Shown in pieces: positions 31,331-39,745 of a stretch of 64,000 bases of DNA (the stretch's first letter is position 1; every line of letters begins with the position of its first letter). A program made the translations under genes and the position numbers. The notes under the pieces are model-generated. The model was not told the origin of the DNA. It saw only the letters and a list, made by a program, of their open reading frames with translations, and made no database searches. This DNA comes from Bacilli bacterium. GTDB lineage: Bacteria; Bacillota_I; Bacilli_A; RFN20; DUOF01. The stretch spans positions 62,001 through 126,000 of the forward strand of contig JAFWYE010000009.1 in assembly GCA_017517765.1 (NCBI GenBank). Reading direction: 5' to 3'.

Positions 31331-31738
31331 ATGGATACAAATCAATATCAATATGCCATTCCCTATCCGAATGGCACACCAAATGCCCCATATCCTCAAC
31401 CAAATCAAATTACCCCACCCCCACCTTTGCCTTCAAACCCAAATTATACAAATACCCCCTATCAACAACCATACAATAAACCTATAACACAAAATGAAGA
31501 ATCTTATATCGAAAACATAATAAGACTAAACAGAGGCAAGCTAGCCACCTTCTATATGAGTTATAGCGACTCTAATGAATGGAGAGATAGAATTTATAAA
31601 GGAATTATTGAAGCAGCAGGTGTAGATCACATCATTATAAGTGATCCTAGAGATGGAAAAAGATATATATTGTTAAATATATATCTAGATTGGGTAGAAT
31701 TTAACGAAGAGATAAACTATGATTATCCTTTAAGATAA
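31331..31738 (+). CDS. gerQ: Spore-coat protein GerQ
   Basis: GerQ is a spore-coat protein needed for germination and for placing the hydrolase CwlJ; it is cross-linked by transglutaminase in Bacillus. The first ~55 residues are Pro/Gln/Asn/Tyr-rich and disordered, and the C-terminal ~80 residues show the full GerQ core: EESYIENIIRLNRGKLATFY, GIIEAAGVDHIIISDP, GKRYILLNIYLDWV and EEINYDYP. 135 residues is slightly shorter than the Bacillus protein. A terminator follows directly. Confidence 0.93.
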   Translation: MDTNQYQYAIPYPNGTPNAPYPQPNQITPPPPLPSNPNYTNTPYQQPYNKPITQNEESYIENIIRLNRGKLATFYMSYSDSNEWRDRIYKGIIEAAGVDHIIISDPRDGKRYILLNIYLDWVEFNEEINYDYPLR

Positions 31739-31744
31739 TTAATC

Positions 31745-31771
31745 AGCAAGAGATTTTTCTCTTGCTTTTTT
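31745..31771 (+). terminator. Rho-independent terminator after gerQ
   Basis: GCAAGAGA-TTTT-TCTCTTGC followed by six T. Perfect 8-bp stem. Confidence 0.88.
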
Positions 31772-31905
31772 ATGATTTTCCAACCCCAATATGATTAAAT
31801 TTTACTATTTTGTTCCCTTCTTATTTCCAATATTGATTTTTATTTACTTTTTTCTTTTTTTACATATACTCGCTAAGTTATAATAATTTTGCGAGGTGTA
31901 TATGA

Positions 31906-32739
31906 ATGAATAATGAAAAAAAAGTAGCAATTATGTATGATTTTGACGATACTCTAGCACCAGGAAATATGCAAGAATATGCTTTTATTCCTAATCTAGA
32001 AATTGATGCTGGTGAATTCTGGGATCATTGTTCAGTTTTAGCAAAAGAACATAATATGGATAGTGTTTTAGCATACATGTATATGATGGTTAATCTGGCT
32101 AAACAAAAAAATCTAAAAATAACAAAAAGTGAATTCTATAAGCAAGGAGAAATTATCACTTTCTTTAATGGGGTAGAAACTTGGTTTAAAAGAATAAATG
32201 ATTATGGTAGATCTTTAGGACTTGAGGTAGAACACTATGTTATATCATGTGGCTTAAAAGAAATTATCGAAGGAACTAAAATAGCAAAAGAATTCAAAAG
32301 AATATTTGCATGTGGATTTGCCTATGATGAAAAAGAAACTCCATTTTGGCCAAATCATGCTATAAACTACACAAGTAAAACTCAATACATCTACAGAATT
32401 AGAAAACAACAACTAGATAACTTATATGATTCATATGAGTTAAACGAATATATCAACGATAGAAGTCTTCTTATCCCCCACTCTAACATGATTTATGTAG
32501 GAGATGGAGAAACTGATGTACCATGTATGAAAATAGTAAAAAATGAAGGTGGACATTCTATTTCAGTTTATAACCCAAACAAGGAAAAGAAGATTAAAAT
32601 TGCTAACAAACTATATAAAGATAACAGAGTTAATTTCATTGCTCCTGCTGATTATAGTGAAAACAGTAAAATGGAAAAAATTGTTAAATCTATCCTAGAT
32701 CAAGTGGCAATAAAAAATACCTTAGATACATATAAATAA
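31906..32739 (+). CDS. HAD-superfamily phosphohydrolase
   Basis: All four HAD motifs are present: I DFDDTLAP, II VISCG, III Lys in YTSKTQ, IV VGDGETDVPC. The cap between motifs I and II is helical. 277 residues. The 'TLAPGNMQEY' after motif I resembles HAD-IB-type enzymes acting on small phosphate esters; the substrate is unknown. Start ATG with GCGAGGTG 7 nt before it; TATAAT at 31879-31884 provides a -10 without a clear -35. An inverted repeat CTCGC / GCGAG (31869-31873, 31891-31895) flanks this -10. It stands alone between two terminators. Confidence 0.85.
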   Translation: MNNEKKVAIMYDFDDTLAPGNMQEYAFIPNLEIDAGEFWDHCSVLAKEHNMDSVLAYMYMMVNLAKQKNLKITKSEFYKQGEIITFFNGVETWFKRINDYGRSLGLEVEHYVISCGLKEIIEGTKIAKEFKRIFACGFAYDEKETPFWPNHAINYTSKTQYIYRIRKQQLDNLYDSYELNEYINDRSLLIPHSNMIYVGDGETDVPCMKIVKNEGGHSISVYNPNKEKKIKIANKLYKDNRVNFIAPADYSENSKMEKIVKSILDQVAIKNTLDTYK

Positions 32740-32769
32740 AAAAGGATGACTAAAAGTCATCTTTTTTTA
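32738..32769. terminator. Bidirectional terminator (HAD gene / NAD operon)
   Basis: GATGAC-TAAAA-GTCATC flanked by A-run and T-run, so it can act on both converging transcripts. Confidence 0.85.
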
Positions 32770-34179
32770 TCCCTTATATTTATATAGTACTGATGGCCTA
32801 TGTCCACCCGTTTTTCTAGTCTTATTAGTCTTAGTAACTTTAGAGTCAATTTCCCTTCTAAAAACTGGATCTATTAACTTTTTATCTAAGATTGCCTCAT
32901 ATACTAATTGAAGCTCTTTTAGAGTAAAATATTTAGGCATCATATGGAATACAAGATCAGTGTATTCTATTTTATTTTTAAGACGAGTAATACTAGTTAC
33001 AATTGCATTTAAATGATCAAAGGCCAAATAATCATTACTAATATCTTCATACTTAATAATTCCCCACTTATTAACAGTTTCTTTTATAACACATTCAAAA
33101 GAAGTTTCATCATTATAAAATTTAATTGTAATAATATCATCATCTTGACTTACATCAATATTAAAGAAAGCAGCATTAGTTTTTAACTCTTGCTCTAATT
33201 TATTTTTATCTACAAGACCTAAATAGGCACTAGATAATACTCTAGTTCTAGGATCTCTATCCACACTAGAAAAAGTATATAATTGTTCTAAATAAATATT
33301 ATCTAAGTTAGTTTCACTAAATAATACCCTTTTAGCACAATCTTCAAGCTCTTCATCTAAAGATACAAATCCTCCAGGTAAACAATATTTATTTATAAAT
33401 GGATGAGTATTTCTTTTCACTAAAAGCACACTAAAGACTTTTTTATCAAGTTCTCTATAACTCTCTTTTTTAATATCACTAACACTAAAAAGAACTATAT
33501 CCGTAGTAATAGACATCTTTTCATAATCACTGCTTTTATAATTAGAATAAAACTCATTTTCATCTTGAGTATCGCTTATATCTTCTTTATATCCTTTTTT
33601 ATAAAATCCTTTTTCATTTATATAATCATAAACAGCTTTATCTAAATATTTAGAGTAATCAAAGTTCTCATTATTATAATAAAAATTTCTTATTTCGCTA
33701 CTAGAAACAGAATTAGTAACTACGTTACTAGCAATCACTATTTCCCCTTTATACCCGTTATATTTAGCTAACTCTTCTTTGTAATCTATATCTCTATCAA
33801 TAATTATCAAATTATAAGTATCTAAGATATACTCATACTTTTTCCAAGTATCAAATCCCTTAAGATTATCTGCTCCCATTATAAAATACAAAGAATCTCC
33901 AGGATAAACACTTTTAAGATAATCTAAACTCCTGTAAGTAGAAATAAGATTATTTTTAAATTCATAATCACTAATCTCTACTCTTTTATCATCTTTAAAA
34001 GCAAGTTCTAACATTTTCATTCTGTATTTACCATCAAGTAAATTACTCTTTTTATAATAATTACCTGTAGGTAATAATACTATTTTATCAACATATCCAT
34101 TATCTAAAAGAGAAGTAACTATTTCTTTATGCATCAAATGAATTGGATTAAAACTACCACCATATACACCTATTTTCAT
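32767..34179 (-). CDS. nadD: NadD-NrtR fusion: nicotinate-mononucleotide adenylyltransferase with Nudix-type transcriptional regulator
   Basis: Residues 1-~195 are NadD (NaMN + ATP to deamido-NAD): GGSFNPIHLMH carries the (H/T)xxH-type nucleotidyl-transfer site, IMGADNL and SSSEIR follow at the usual places. After a ~25-residue acidic linker, residues ~222-370 are a Nudix domain with GGF at 269-271, but the box is degenerate: Val285 and Ser288 replace Glu and Asn291 replaces Gly. Residues ~405-470 are the NrtR winged helix: FTLKELQLVYEAIL, DPVFRREI, HRPSVLYKYKG. NrtR proteins repress NAD genes and sense ADP-ribose-like ligands through an inactive Nudix domain. Last gene of the NAD operon, overlapping the previous one by 4 nt. 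The domains read straight through with no stop or frameshift. Confidence 0.9.
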   Translation of the reverse strand: MKIGVYGGSFNPIHLMHKEIVTSLLDNGYVDKIVLLPTGNYYKKSNLLDGKYRMKMLELAFKDDKRVEISDYEFKNNLISTYRSLDYLKSVYPGDSLYFIMGADNLKGFDTWKKYEYILDTYNLIIIDRDIDYKEELAKYNGYKGEIVIASNVVTNSVSSSEIRNFYYNNENFDYSKYLDKAVYDYINEKGFYKKGYKEDISDTQDENEFYSNYKSSDYEKMSITTDIVLFSVSDIKKESYRELDKKVFSVLLVKRNTHPFINKYCLPGGFVSLDEELEDCAKRVLFSETNLDNIYLEQLYTFSSVDRDPRTRVLSSAYLGLVDKNKLEQELKTNAAFFNIDVSQDDDIITIKFYNDETSFECVIKETVNKWGIIKYEDISNDYLAFDHLNAIVTSITRLKNKIEYTDLVFHMMPKYFTLKELQLVYEAILDKKLIDPVFRREIDSKVTKTNKTRKTGGHRPSVLYKYKG

Positions 34180-35084
34180 TGTATTACCTCACTTACAAGC
34201 TTACCTGTATCTAAAACTTCAACAAACTCACACTTTTCAACTTGCTTATTTAAATAAATCAAATCACTAGTATAAATCTTAGAAAAAAGTTTATCCTTAT
34301 AAGCTCTTTTAAAATTCTTTAATCCCTTATTAAAAAGAGCATAACAAACACAAATATCTACTCTAGTTGCTCCTTCAATATCAGTTAAAGCACTAATTAG
34401 GGTAGTACCACTATCTAAAATATCATCTACGATTAATACTCTTTTATTAGTAAAATCATAATCCTCACTAAAATATTCCACGATTGGATTACTTCCATCT
34501 ACTATTTTAGTTAAATCTCTTTTTTTACTAAACACACAAAGATGCGCACCTAAAACTTTAGCATATTCTTCAGCTCTTTTTTTACCACCGTTATCCGGAG
34601 ACACTACCACATCATACTTATACTCACTAAATAAACTAGCAAGAGAATAACTTTCCACCTTCTTATGTGTTCCATGCGCTTCAAAAGTAATGATTCTATT
34701 AACTCCTAAATGTTTTAAATCACTTATAAACATTTCAAAATCTTTACTCTCCCCATCATTTAATGCATTTTGTCTACACTCATACATAAGAGGTAAAAAT
34801 ACACTTATACTTTTAGGCTTATCTAAGGCATTAATGACTCTTCTAAGTTCAACATAATATTCATCACTTGAATAAACTCTTTTCTTGCCTCTATATTTAT
34901 AGGTCAAAGGATATGTAAAATCAGAAAATATAACAACTTCTTCTTCCTTTACACTTTCTTTTAAAACAATCTTTCCTTCCCCATTTTTAAATTTAATAAT
35001 CTCAAAGTTAACTATACTAGCATTTAGATATTTATTGATATTTTTAAACTGTTTTAAATAATTATCAAAAACAACAGCCTTCAT
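34176..35084 (-). CDS. Ribose-phosphate pyrophosphokinase-like protein (PRPP synthetase)
   Basis: The clearest sign is the PRPP-binding loop VLIVDDILDSGTTL, in a two-lobe phosphoribosyltransferase-fold protein of 302 residues (typical PRPP synthetases have ~310). The FEAHGTHKK segment is where canonical enzymes have the DLHAxQ catalytic stretch, and VVSPDNGG corresponds to the VSPDxGG motif. It is a divergent paralogue rather than the housekeeping Prs. In an operon with pncB, which consumes PRPP, a role in supplying PRPP for niacin salvage is the natural inference. Confidence 0.8.
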   Translation of the reverse strand: MKAVVFDNYLKQFKNINKYLNASIVNFEIIKFKNGEGKIVLKESVKEEEVVIFSDFTYPLTYKYRGKKRVYSSDEYYVELRRVINALDKPKSISVFLPLMYECRQNALNDGESKDFEMFISDLKHLGVNRIITFEAHGTHKKVESYSLASLFSEYKYDVVVSPDNGGKKRAEEYAKVLGAHLCVFSKKRDLTKIVDGSNPIVEYFSEDYDFTNKRVLIVDDILDSGTTLISALTDIEGATRVDICVCYALFNKGLKNFKRAYKDKLFSKIYTSDLIYLNKQVEKCEFVEVLDTGKLVSEVIQ

Positions 35085-35086
35085 AA

Positions 35087-36949
35087 TTATAACTCCTCTA
35101 GTTCACTCAAATATAATTTATAACTAAGATCACTATTAAGTCTTAAATCGCCACGCACACAAATATCAATGTCATTAACTCTTATTCCATCTGGGGAACA
35201 AGTTCTTTTAAATTGTTGAATAAAAAATCTTTTAATGAATGTAGTCAAAGCCTCTTTTATCTCTTCTTTAGAGTATTCTTCAAAAGTATTAACCGCTAAA
35301 TAATATAATTTTTTAACACCAGCATTATATCCTAGGAAGTGATAAATAAAGAAATCATGAAGTGTATAGCTTCCCTTTAAACTTACCTCGCTTGATTGAG
35401 CAATATTTCCTTTTGCATCAAGTGGCAATAATTCTGGAGAAATAATAGTATCTAAAATACTCTCTAATGTTTCTTTAAATACTCCATCATACTTATTAGA
35501 TTCATATCTAATTAAACTCTTAACCATTGTCTTAGGAATATTACCATTTACTGCATAGTTTGACATATGATCTCCATTATAAGTAGCCCAACCAAGAACA
35601 CATTCACTTAAATCACCAGTACCCACTACAAAACCATTTAATTCATTAGCTAAATCAAATAATATTTGAGTTCTTTCTCTAGCTTGAGCATTTTCATAAG
35701 TTATATCATAGTTATCTTCTTTATGACCAATATCCTTATAATGTTGAATACAAGCATCTTTAATAGAAATTTCTTTAAAAGTTGCACCCATTTCTTTTAT
35801 TAAATTAACAGAGTTAGTATAAGTCTTATTACTAGTACCAAATCCAGGCATAGTAACACACACTATATTCTCATTAGAAATATTTAAAATCTTAGTAGCC
35901 CTCAAACACACAAGCATAGCTAAAGTAGAATCACTACCTCCACTTATACCAATAATCATCTTAGAATTCCCTAATTGTTTAACTCTTCTAGCAAGTCCAA
36001 ATGAAAGAATATTCATTACTTCTTCCATTTCTTTTTCACTTACTATAAATGGAGTTTTATTATACTTCTTTAAAAGTTTATTTTCCTTTTTATTAAGATC
36101 AAAAACAACTTCATTATATTCATTATCTTTTCTTATACCTTTAAGCTTTTTATTTTCAATTCTCAATAAATCAACATCGTGATATATATACTTAGATTCA
36201 AAGCTTAAATCAATATCATTTATAACTTCATCTACATCAGAAATAATTAATTGATTAGATAAAATAACATCACTACTAGTCTCACTAGCTCCACCATTAG
36301 CATACACATAACATGAACTATTAACTTCAGTTAAATTATTAATTGTATCATGATAAAAATCTTGGTTATTAATTAATGCTATATTACTAGTTAAAGCAAG
36401 CACTAAATTAGAATCACTATTATTAACATGCATAAAATCATTACCCACACTAACATTAAATCTAACATAATCATATTCACTAGCTTTATATAAAATATTA
36501 TTACTTACAAGCACTGATTCTCCATTTAAAGTAATATAAGTATCCTCTAAATTATTACCACTTTCAAAATATCTAAGTTCATCACTATTTAAATATCTTT
36601 TAGCAGTTACTCCTAAATACTCTCCTTTAAAAATAGTAACAGCACAATTATATAATCTAGCATTAATCTTTAATGGAACTCCTACAACAAATACTAAATC
36701 ATACTTTTTACTTTCTTCTTTAAGTATGTTAAGACCATTTAAACTAGCCTTTAATAAATCACTAGTAAAAAACAAATCTTTACATGTATAACCAGTTAAA
36801 GATAGTTCACTAAAGCAAACTATCTCAACTCCCTCTTTATTCAATTTTTCTAGATTAACTATAATCTCATCTACATTAGCATTAACATTACTAACACTAA
36901 TCTTACTACTACATGCACCTACTCTAACATAACCATACTCTTTAAGCAT
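35087..36949 (-). CDS. nadE: NAD synthetase NadE, two-domain form with a damaged glutaminase site
   Basis: The C-terminal half (from ~330) is a complete ATP-pyrophosphatase: SGGSDSTLAML P-loop, ENAQARERTQI, GTGDLSECVLGWATYNGDH, PKTMVKSLIRY. The N-terminal ~290 residues are a nitrilase-type glutaminase domain. Of its Glu-Lys-Cys triad Glu48 (FSELSLTGY) and Lys117 (TAKRYL) are kept, but the place of the nucleophilic cysteine (normally 'ICEDLW') reads VSVGNDF with Gly169 (codon GGT at 36443-36445). Loss of the cysteine should abolish glutamine hydrolysis, so ammonia is likely the nitrogen source. 620 residues, a little shorter than the M. tuberculosis type. It makes NAD from deamido-NAD, the product of NadD. 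Confidence 0.9.
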   Translation of the reverse strand: MLKEYGYVRVGACSSKISVSNVNANVDEIIVNLEKLNKEGVEIVCFSELSLTGYTCKDLFFTSDLLKASLNGLNILKEESKKYDLVFVVGVPLKINARLYNCAVTIFKGEYLGVTAKRYLNSDELRYFESGNNLEDTYITLNGESVLVSNNILYKASEYDYVRFNVSVGNDFMHVNNSDSNLVLALTSNIALINNQDFYHDTINNLTEVNSSCYVYANGGASETSSDVILSNQLIISDVDEVINDIDLSFESKYIYHDVDLLRIENKKLKGIRKDNEYNEVVFDLNKKENKLLKKYNKTPFIVSEKEMEEVMNILSFGLARRVKQLGNSKMIIGISGGSDSTLAMLVCLRATKILNISNENIVCVTMPGFGTSNKTYTNSVNLIKEMGATFKEISIKDACIQHYKDIGHKEDNYDITYENAQARERTQILFDLANELNGFVVGTGDLSECVLGWATYNGDHMSNYAVNGNIPKTMVKSLIRYESNKYDGVFKETLESILDTIISPELLPLDAKGNIAQSSEVSLKGSYTLHDFFIYHFLGYNAGVKKLYYLAVNTFEEYSKEEIKEALTTFIKRFFIQQFKRTCSPDGIRVNDIDICVRGDLRLNSDLSYKLYLSELEEL

Positions 36950-36950
36950 A

Positions 36951-37556
36951 TTATTCCCCTTTCCCTAGTTTCTCTAGCATTAACTCGCAATAAGCAATTC
37001 TTGCTCCAGCACTTGCTAAATAACCTAAATCAATTAACTCTTTTATATCTTCTACTTTTACAGTTAAAGTTTCTAAATATTCATCTTCATCAAGTTTACC
37101 TTCGCTCACTTTCTTTAATCCTCTAGCAATATAAACTTTATTTCTAGCATCTCCAATACCTTCATCTTGATAGTAATAAGCAACTTCTTTTATTTCACTA
37201 GCCCTATAACCAGTTTCCTCTTCAAGTTCTCTTAAAGCCGCAGCTTTATGATCTTCATTACTATCTAAATATCCAGCAGGAAAATCAAGTTGTGCTCCTA
37301 GTTCAGTAAACACTCTAGGTTGAGCAATTAGTAATACTTCACCATTATCTAATATAGGAACTACAACACAAGCACAACCACTACCTCTACCACTATTTTT
37401 AACAAGTCTATCTCGATATATTGTCTTACCATTATTTAGTTCCACCTTATAACTTTCGACTTTTAAAAATGGTCTTTCATTATTTACTAAAGTTTTACTC
37501 TTAACACCATATTTTTTAATTAAATTTTTAATATGATTTAGCTTTACTTCATCCAT
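36951..37556 (-). CDS. Nudix hydrolase, ADP-ribose pyrophosphatase type
   Basis: A complete Nudix box is visible at GYLDSNEDHKAAALRELEEE followed by TGY, preceded by the FPAGY-type stretch LDFPAGYLD that is typical of NudF/ADP-ribose pyrophosphatases. 201 residues. In this operon the enzyme would remove ADP-ribose, a by-product of NAD turnover and the ligand class sensed by NrtR regulators, so it may also tune the repressor encoded at the operon end. It starts one base after the pncB stop. Confidence 0.85.
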   Translation of the reverse strand: MDEVKLNHIKNLIKKYGVKSKTLVNNERPFLKVESYKVELNNGKTIYRDRLVKNSGRGSGCACVVVPILDNGEVLLIAQPRVFTELGAQLDFPAGYLDSNEDHKAAALRELEEETGYRASEIKEVAYYYQDEGIGDARNKVYIARGLKKVSEGKLDEDEYLETLTVKVEDIKELIDLGYLASAGARIAYCELMLEKLGKGE

Positions 37557-37557
37557 T

Positions 37558-38988
37558 TTAGAAACCTCTTTTTTCTTTAATTAATCCATATTTTAAGTCA
37601 TATAGTTTTTGTGATAAATCCACATAATATTTATTTGGATTACTTAATCTTTTTGTTTCTTCATAAATAGTTTCTAATTCTTTTTTACAATATTCTTTTG
37701 ACTCATTTACACTAGGCTTAGTATACACTAACTTACCATCTTTAAAGATTGGATGTAACATTTTTCTAACTGTATAATTAGTAATTGTTTTTCTTTTCCA
37801 TGGAGACTTTTCATCAAATAAAGTATATTCATTTTCATCAATAACTTCATCACTTAAAGCAAGTACATCTCCTAAAGCATAACCAGTTTCTTTATCATAG
37901 AATCTATATACTTCTTTTACTCCAGGATTAGTGATTTTAATTTCATTATCACTAATTTTAATTCTTGGATCAACTTCACCATTTTCTTCGACTGCAACTA
38001 GTTTATATACCCCACCAAATACAGGAGTACTCTTACTTGTAATTAAGTTTTCACCAACTCCAAAACTATCAATCTTTGCACCTTGCTCATACAAATCTTT
38101 AATTAAGTATTCATCAAGAGAGTTAGATACACAAATCTTACAATCTTGCATATCATTTTCATCTAGGATTCTTCTACACTCTTTAGATAAATAAGCAAGG
38201 TCTCCACTATCTAATCTAATACCTTTTAGTCTATATCCATTTGGAACTAAATATTCCTTATGTACTCTAATAGCATTAACTAATCCACTATTAATTGTAT
38301 CAATTGTATCGATTAGGAAAGTTGAATTATTAGGGAATGCTTTAGCATAAGCTAGGAATGCTTCATATTCACTATCATATTTCATAATTTGACTATGAGC
38401 CATTGTTCCTAAAATACTTACTCCATATCTTTTACCCGCCTCATAACAACTAGTACCAATACATCCTGCAATACAAGCATATTTAGCACCAATTATCGCT
38501 GCACTATTTCCTTGAGCTCTTCTTGCTCCAAACTCCATTACACCCTTACCATTAGCACAATGCACAATTCTACTTGCTTTAGTAGAAATCAAACTAGCGT
38601 GATTAAATCTATTTAATAAATCTGTTTCTATAATTTCAGCCTCTATTAATGGAGCTCTAACTCTTATACAAGTTTCATTAGGGAAAACTACATCACCATC
38701 TAACATTGAATATACATCACCAGTAAACTTAAAGTTAGATAGATACTCTAAGAAATCCTCATCAAATGTATTGAGACTTCTTAAATAATCTATATCACTT
38801 TTCTCAAATCTAACATTATTTAAATAATCAATAATTTCATCTAGCCCACCAAATAAGCTATACCCACTATTATCAATATTCTTTCTAAAATATGCATCAA
38901 AGTATACTATTTGTTCATGCTTATTATTTTTAAAATCACTATAAGCCATTGTAAGCTCATAAAAATCAATTAACTTATTTTCTAACAC
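37558..38988 (-). CDS. pncB: Nicotinate phosphoribosyltransferase
   Basis: Converts nicotinate and PRPP to nicotinate mononucleotide. 476 residues with LIDFYELTMAYSDF at the N-terminus, EFGARRAQG, the catalytic-His region GTMAHSQIM, FLIDTIDT, and the phosphate loop region IRLDSGDLAYLS and VSNSLDEY. GTG start at 38988 with AGGTGA 6 nt before it, inside the end of pncA (14-nt overlap). Confidence 0.95.
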   Translation of the reverse strand: MLENKLIDFYELTMAYSDFKNNKHEQIVYFDAYFRKNIDNSGYSLFGGLDEIIDYLNNVRFEKSDIDYLRSLNTFDEDFLEYLSNFKFTGDVYSMLDGDVVFPNETCIRVRAPLIEAEIIETDLLNRFNHASLISTKASRIVHCANGKGVMEFGARRAQGNSAAIIGAKYACIAGCIGTSCYEAGKRYGVSILGTMAHSQIMKYDSEYEAFLAYAKAFPNNSTFLIDTIDTINSGLVNAIRVHKEYLVPNGYRLKGIRLDSGDLAYLSKECRRILDENDMQDCKICVSNSLDEYLIKDLYEQGAKIDSFGVGENLITSKSTPVFGGVYKLVAVEENGEVDPRIKISDNEIKITNPGVKEVYRFYDKETGYALGDVLALSDEVIDENEYTLFDEKSPWKRKTITNYTVRKMLHPIFKDGKLVYTKPSVNESKEYCKKELETIYEETKRLSNPNKYYVDLSQKLYDLKYGLIKEKRGF

Positions 38989-39592
38989 TTTTCTTCACCT
39001 CATTATTTAATTCTTTGCTTGTAACAAGTTTAACACCAGCCTGTCCCATTAACTTATTAGCCATTGCATTATATTCATCTCTAGGATGATATGGAGCATC
39101 ATAAGTCTCAATTAAGTCACTAACTGTAACAACTTCCACTTTTTTATCATGTTCATCTAAATAATTAACTAATGGAATAGCAAAGTTCATAACACAAATA
39201 TCACTACAACATCCCACAACATAAACCTTTTCTAGTTTATTCATTTTAGCTATATCTTCAAGTAATCCTTTAGCAAACATTGCACTTGTTGAATTCTTTT
39301 TATATGTTCTTCCTTTATTTTCAAATACCTTAAGTTCATCAACAACTTCACTCTCACTTGTATTTTCTAAACAATGAACAGGGAACTTTGCAAACTCTGT
39401 AGAATCTTTACTATGACAATCTCTTATAAAGAAGATTTCTGCATCCAATCTATCTATATACCTTTTAATAAGTTCTTTAATTCCTGGAATAATATGTTCT
39501 ATATATTGATCCTTCATATTACCTTCATAGACAAAACCATTTATCATGTCCACCACTACAACTAACTCTTTAATTTCTTCTAATTTTTTCAT
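38975..39592 (-). CDS. pncA: Nicotinamidase, isochorismatase-fold
   Basis: Deamidates nicotinamide to nicotinate. The catalytic Asp is in VVVVDMINGF, the Lys in KKNSTSAMF and the Cys in VGCCSDICVMNFA; metal ligands include RDCHSKDS and FPVHC. The start is set at ATG 39592, 9 nt after AGAGGTG, rather than at the GTG 39604, which has no ribosome site of its own and would lie inside it. 205 residues. First gene of the NAD operon. Confidence 0.93.
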   Translation of the reverse strand: MKKLEEIKELVVVVDMINGFVYEGNMKDQYIEHIIPGIKELIKRYIDRLDAEIFFIRDCHSKDSTEFAKFPVHCLENTSESEVVDELKVFENKGRTYKKNSTSAMFAKGLLEDIAKMNKLEKVYVVGCCSDICVMNFAIPLVNYLDEHDKKVEVVTVSDLIETYDAPYHPRDEYNAMANKLMGQAGVKLVTSKELNNEVKKSVRK

Positions 39593-39607
39593 ATTTTTAG
39601 CCACCTC

Positions 39608-39625
39608 TTACTATCATTATAGTAA
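39608..39625. promoter_or_regulatory. Palindromic operator, candidate NrtR site
   Basis: TTACTAT-CATT-ATAGTAA: perfect 7-bp arms around a 4-nt centre. It fully covers the -10 box of the NAD operon promoter and ends 2 nt before the pncA ribosome site. Assignment to the NrtR domain encoded in the same operon is an inference. Confidence 0.65.
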
Positions 39626-39644
39626 TAAGAGAGACAAAAATCAA
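39616..39644 (-). promoter_or_regulatory. Sigma-A promoter of the NAD salvage operon
   Basis: Minus strand: TTGATT (39639-39644), 17-nt spacer, TATAAT (39616-39621). Consensus -10, and the right distance to the pncA start. Confidence 0.8.
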
Positions 39645-39721
39645 CACTTTTTATCAATTTGATAATAACATTTAAAATTAAAATTTATTTTATAAATTTT
39701 AAAAATTTTATAAATTATAAT

Positions 39722-39745
39722 AAAAAAAGGTATTATTCATACCTT
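39722..39745 (-). terminator. Rho-independent terminator of the membrane/TPR gene
   Basis: Minus strand AAGGTAT-GAATA-ATACCTT followed by T-run; the stem spans the stop codon of the gene ending at 39733. Confidence 0.78.
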
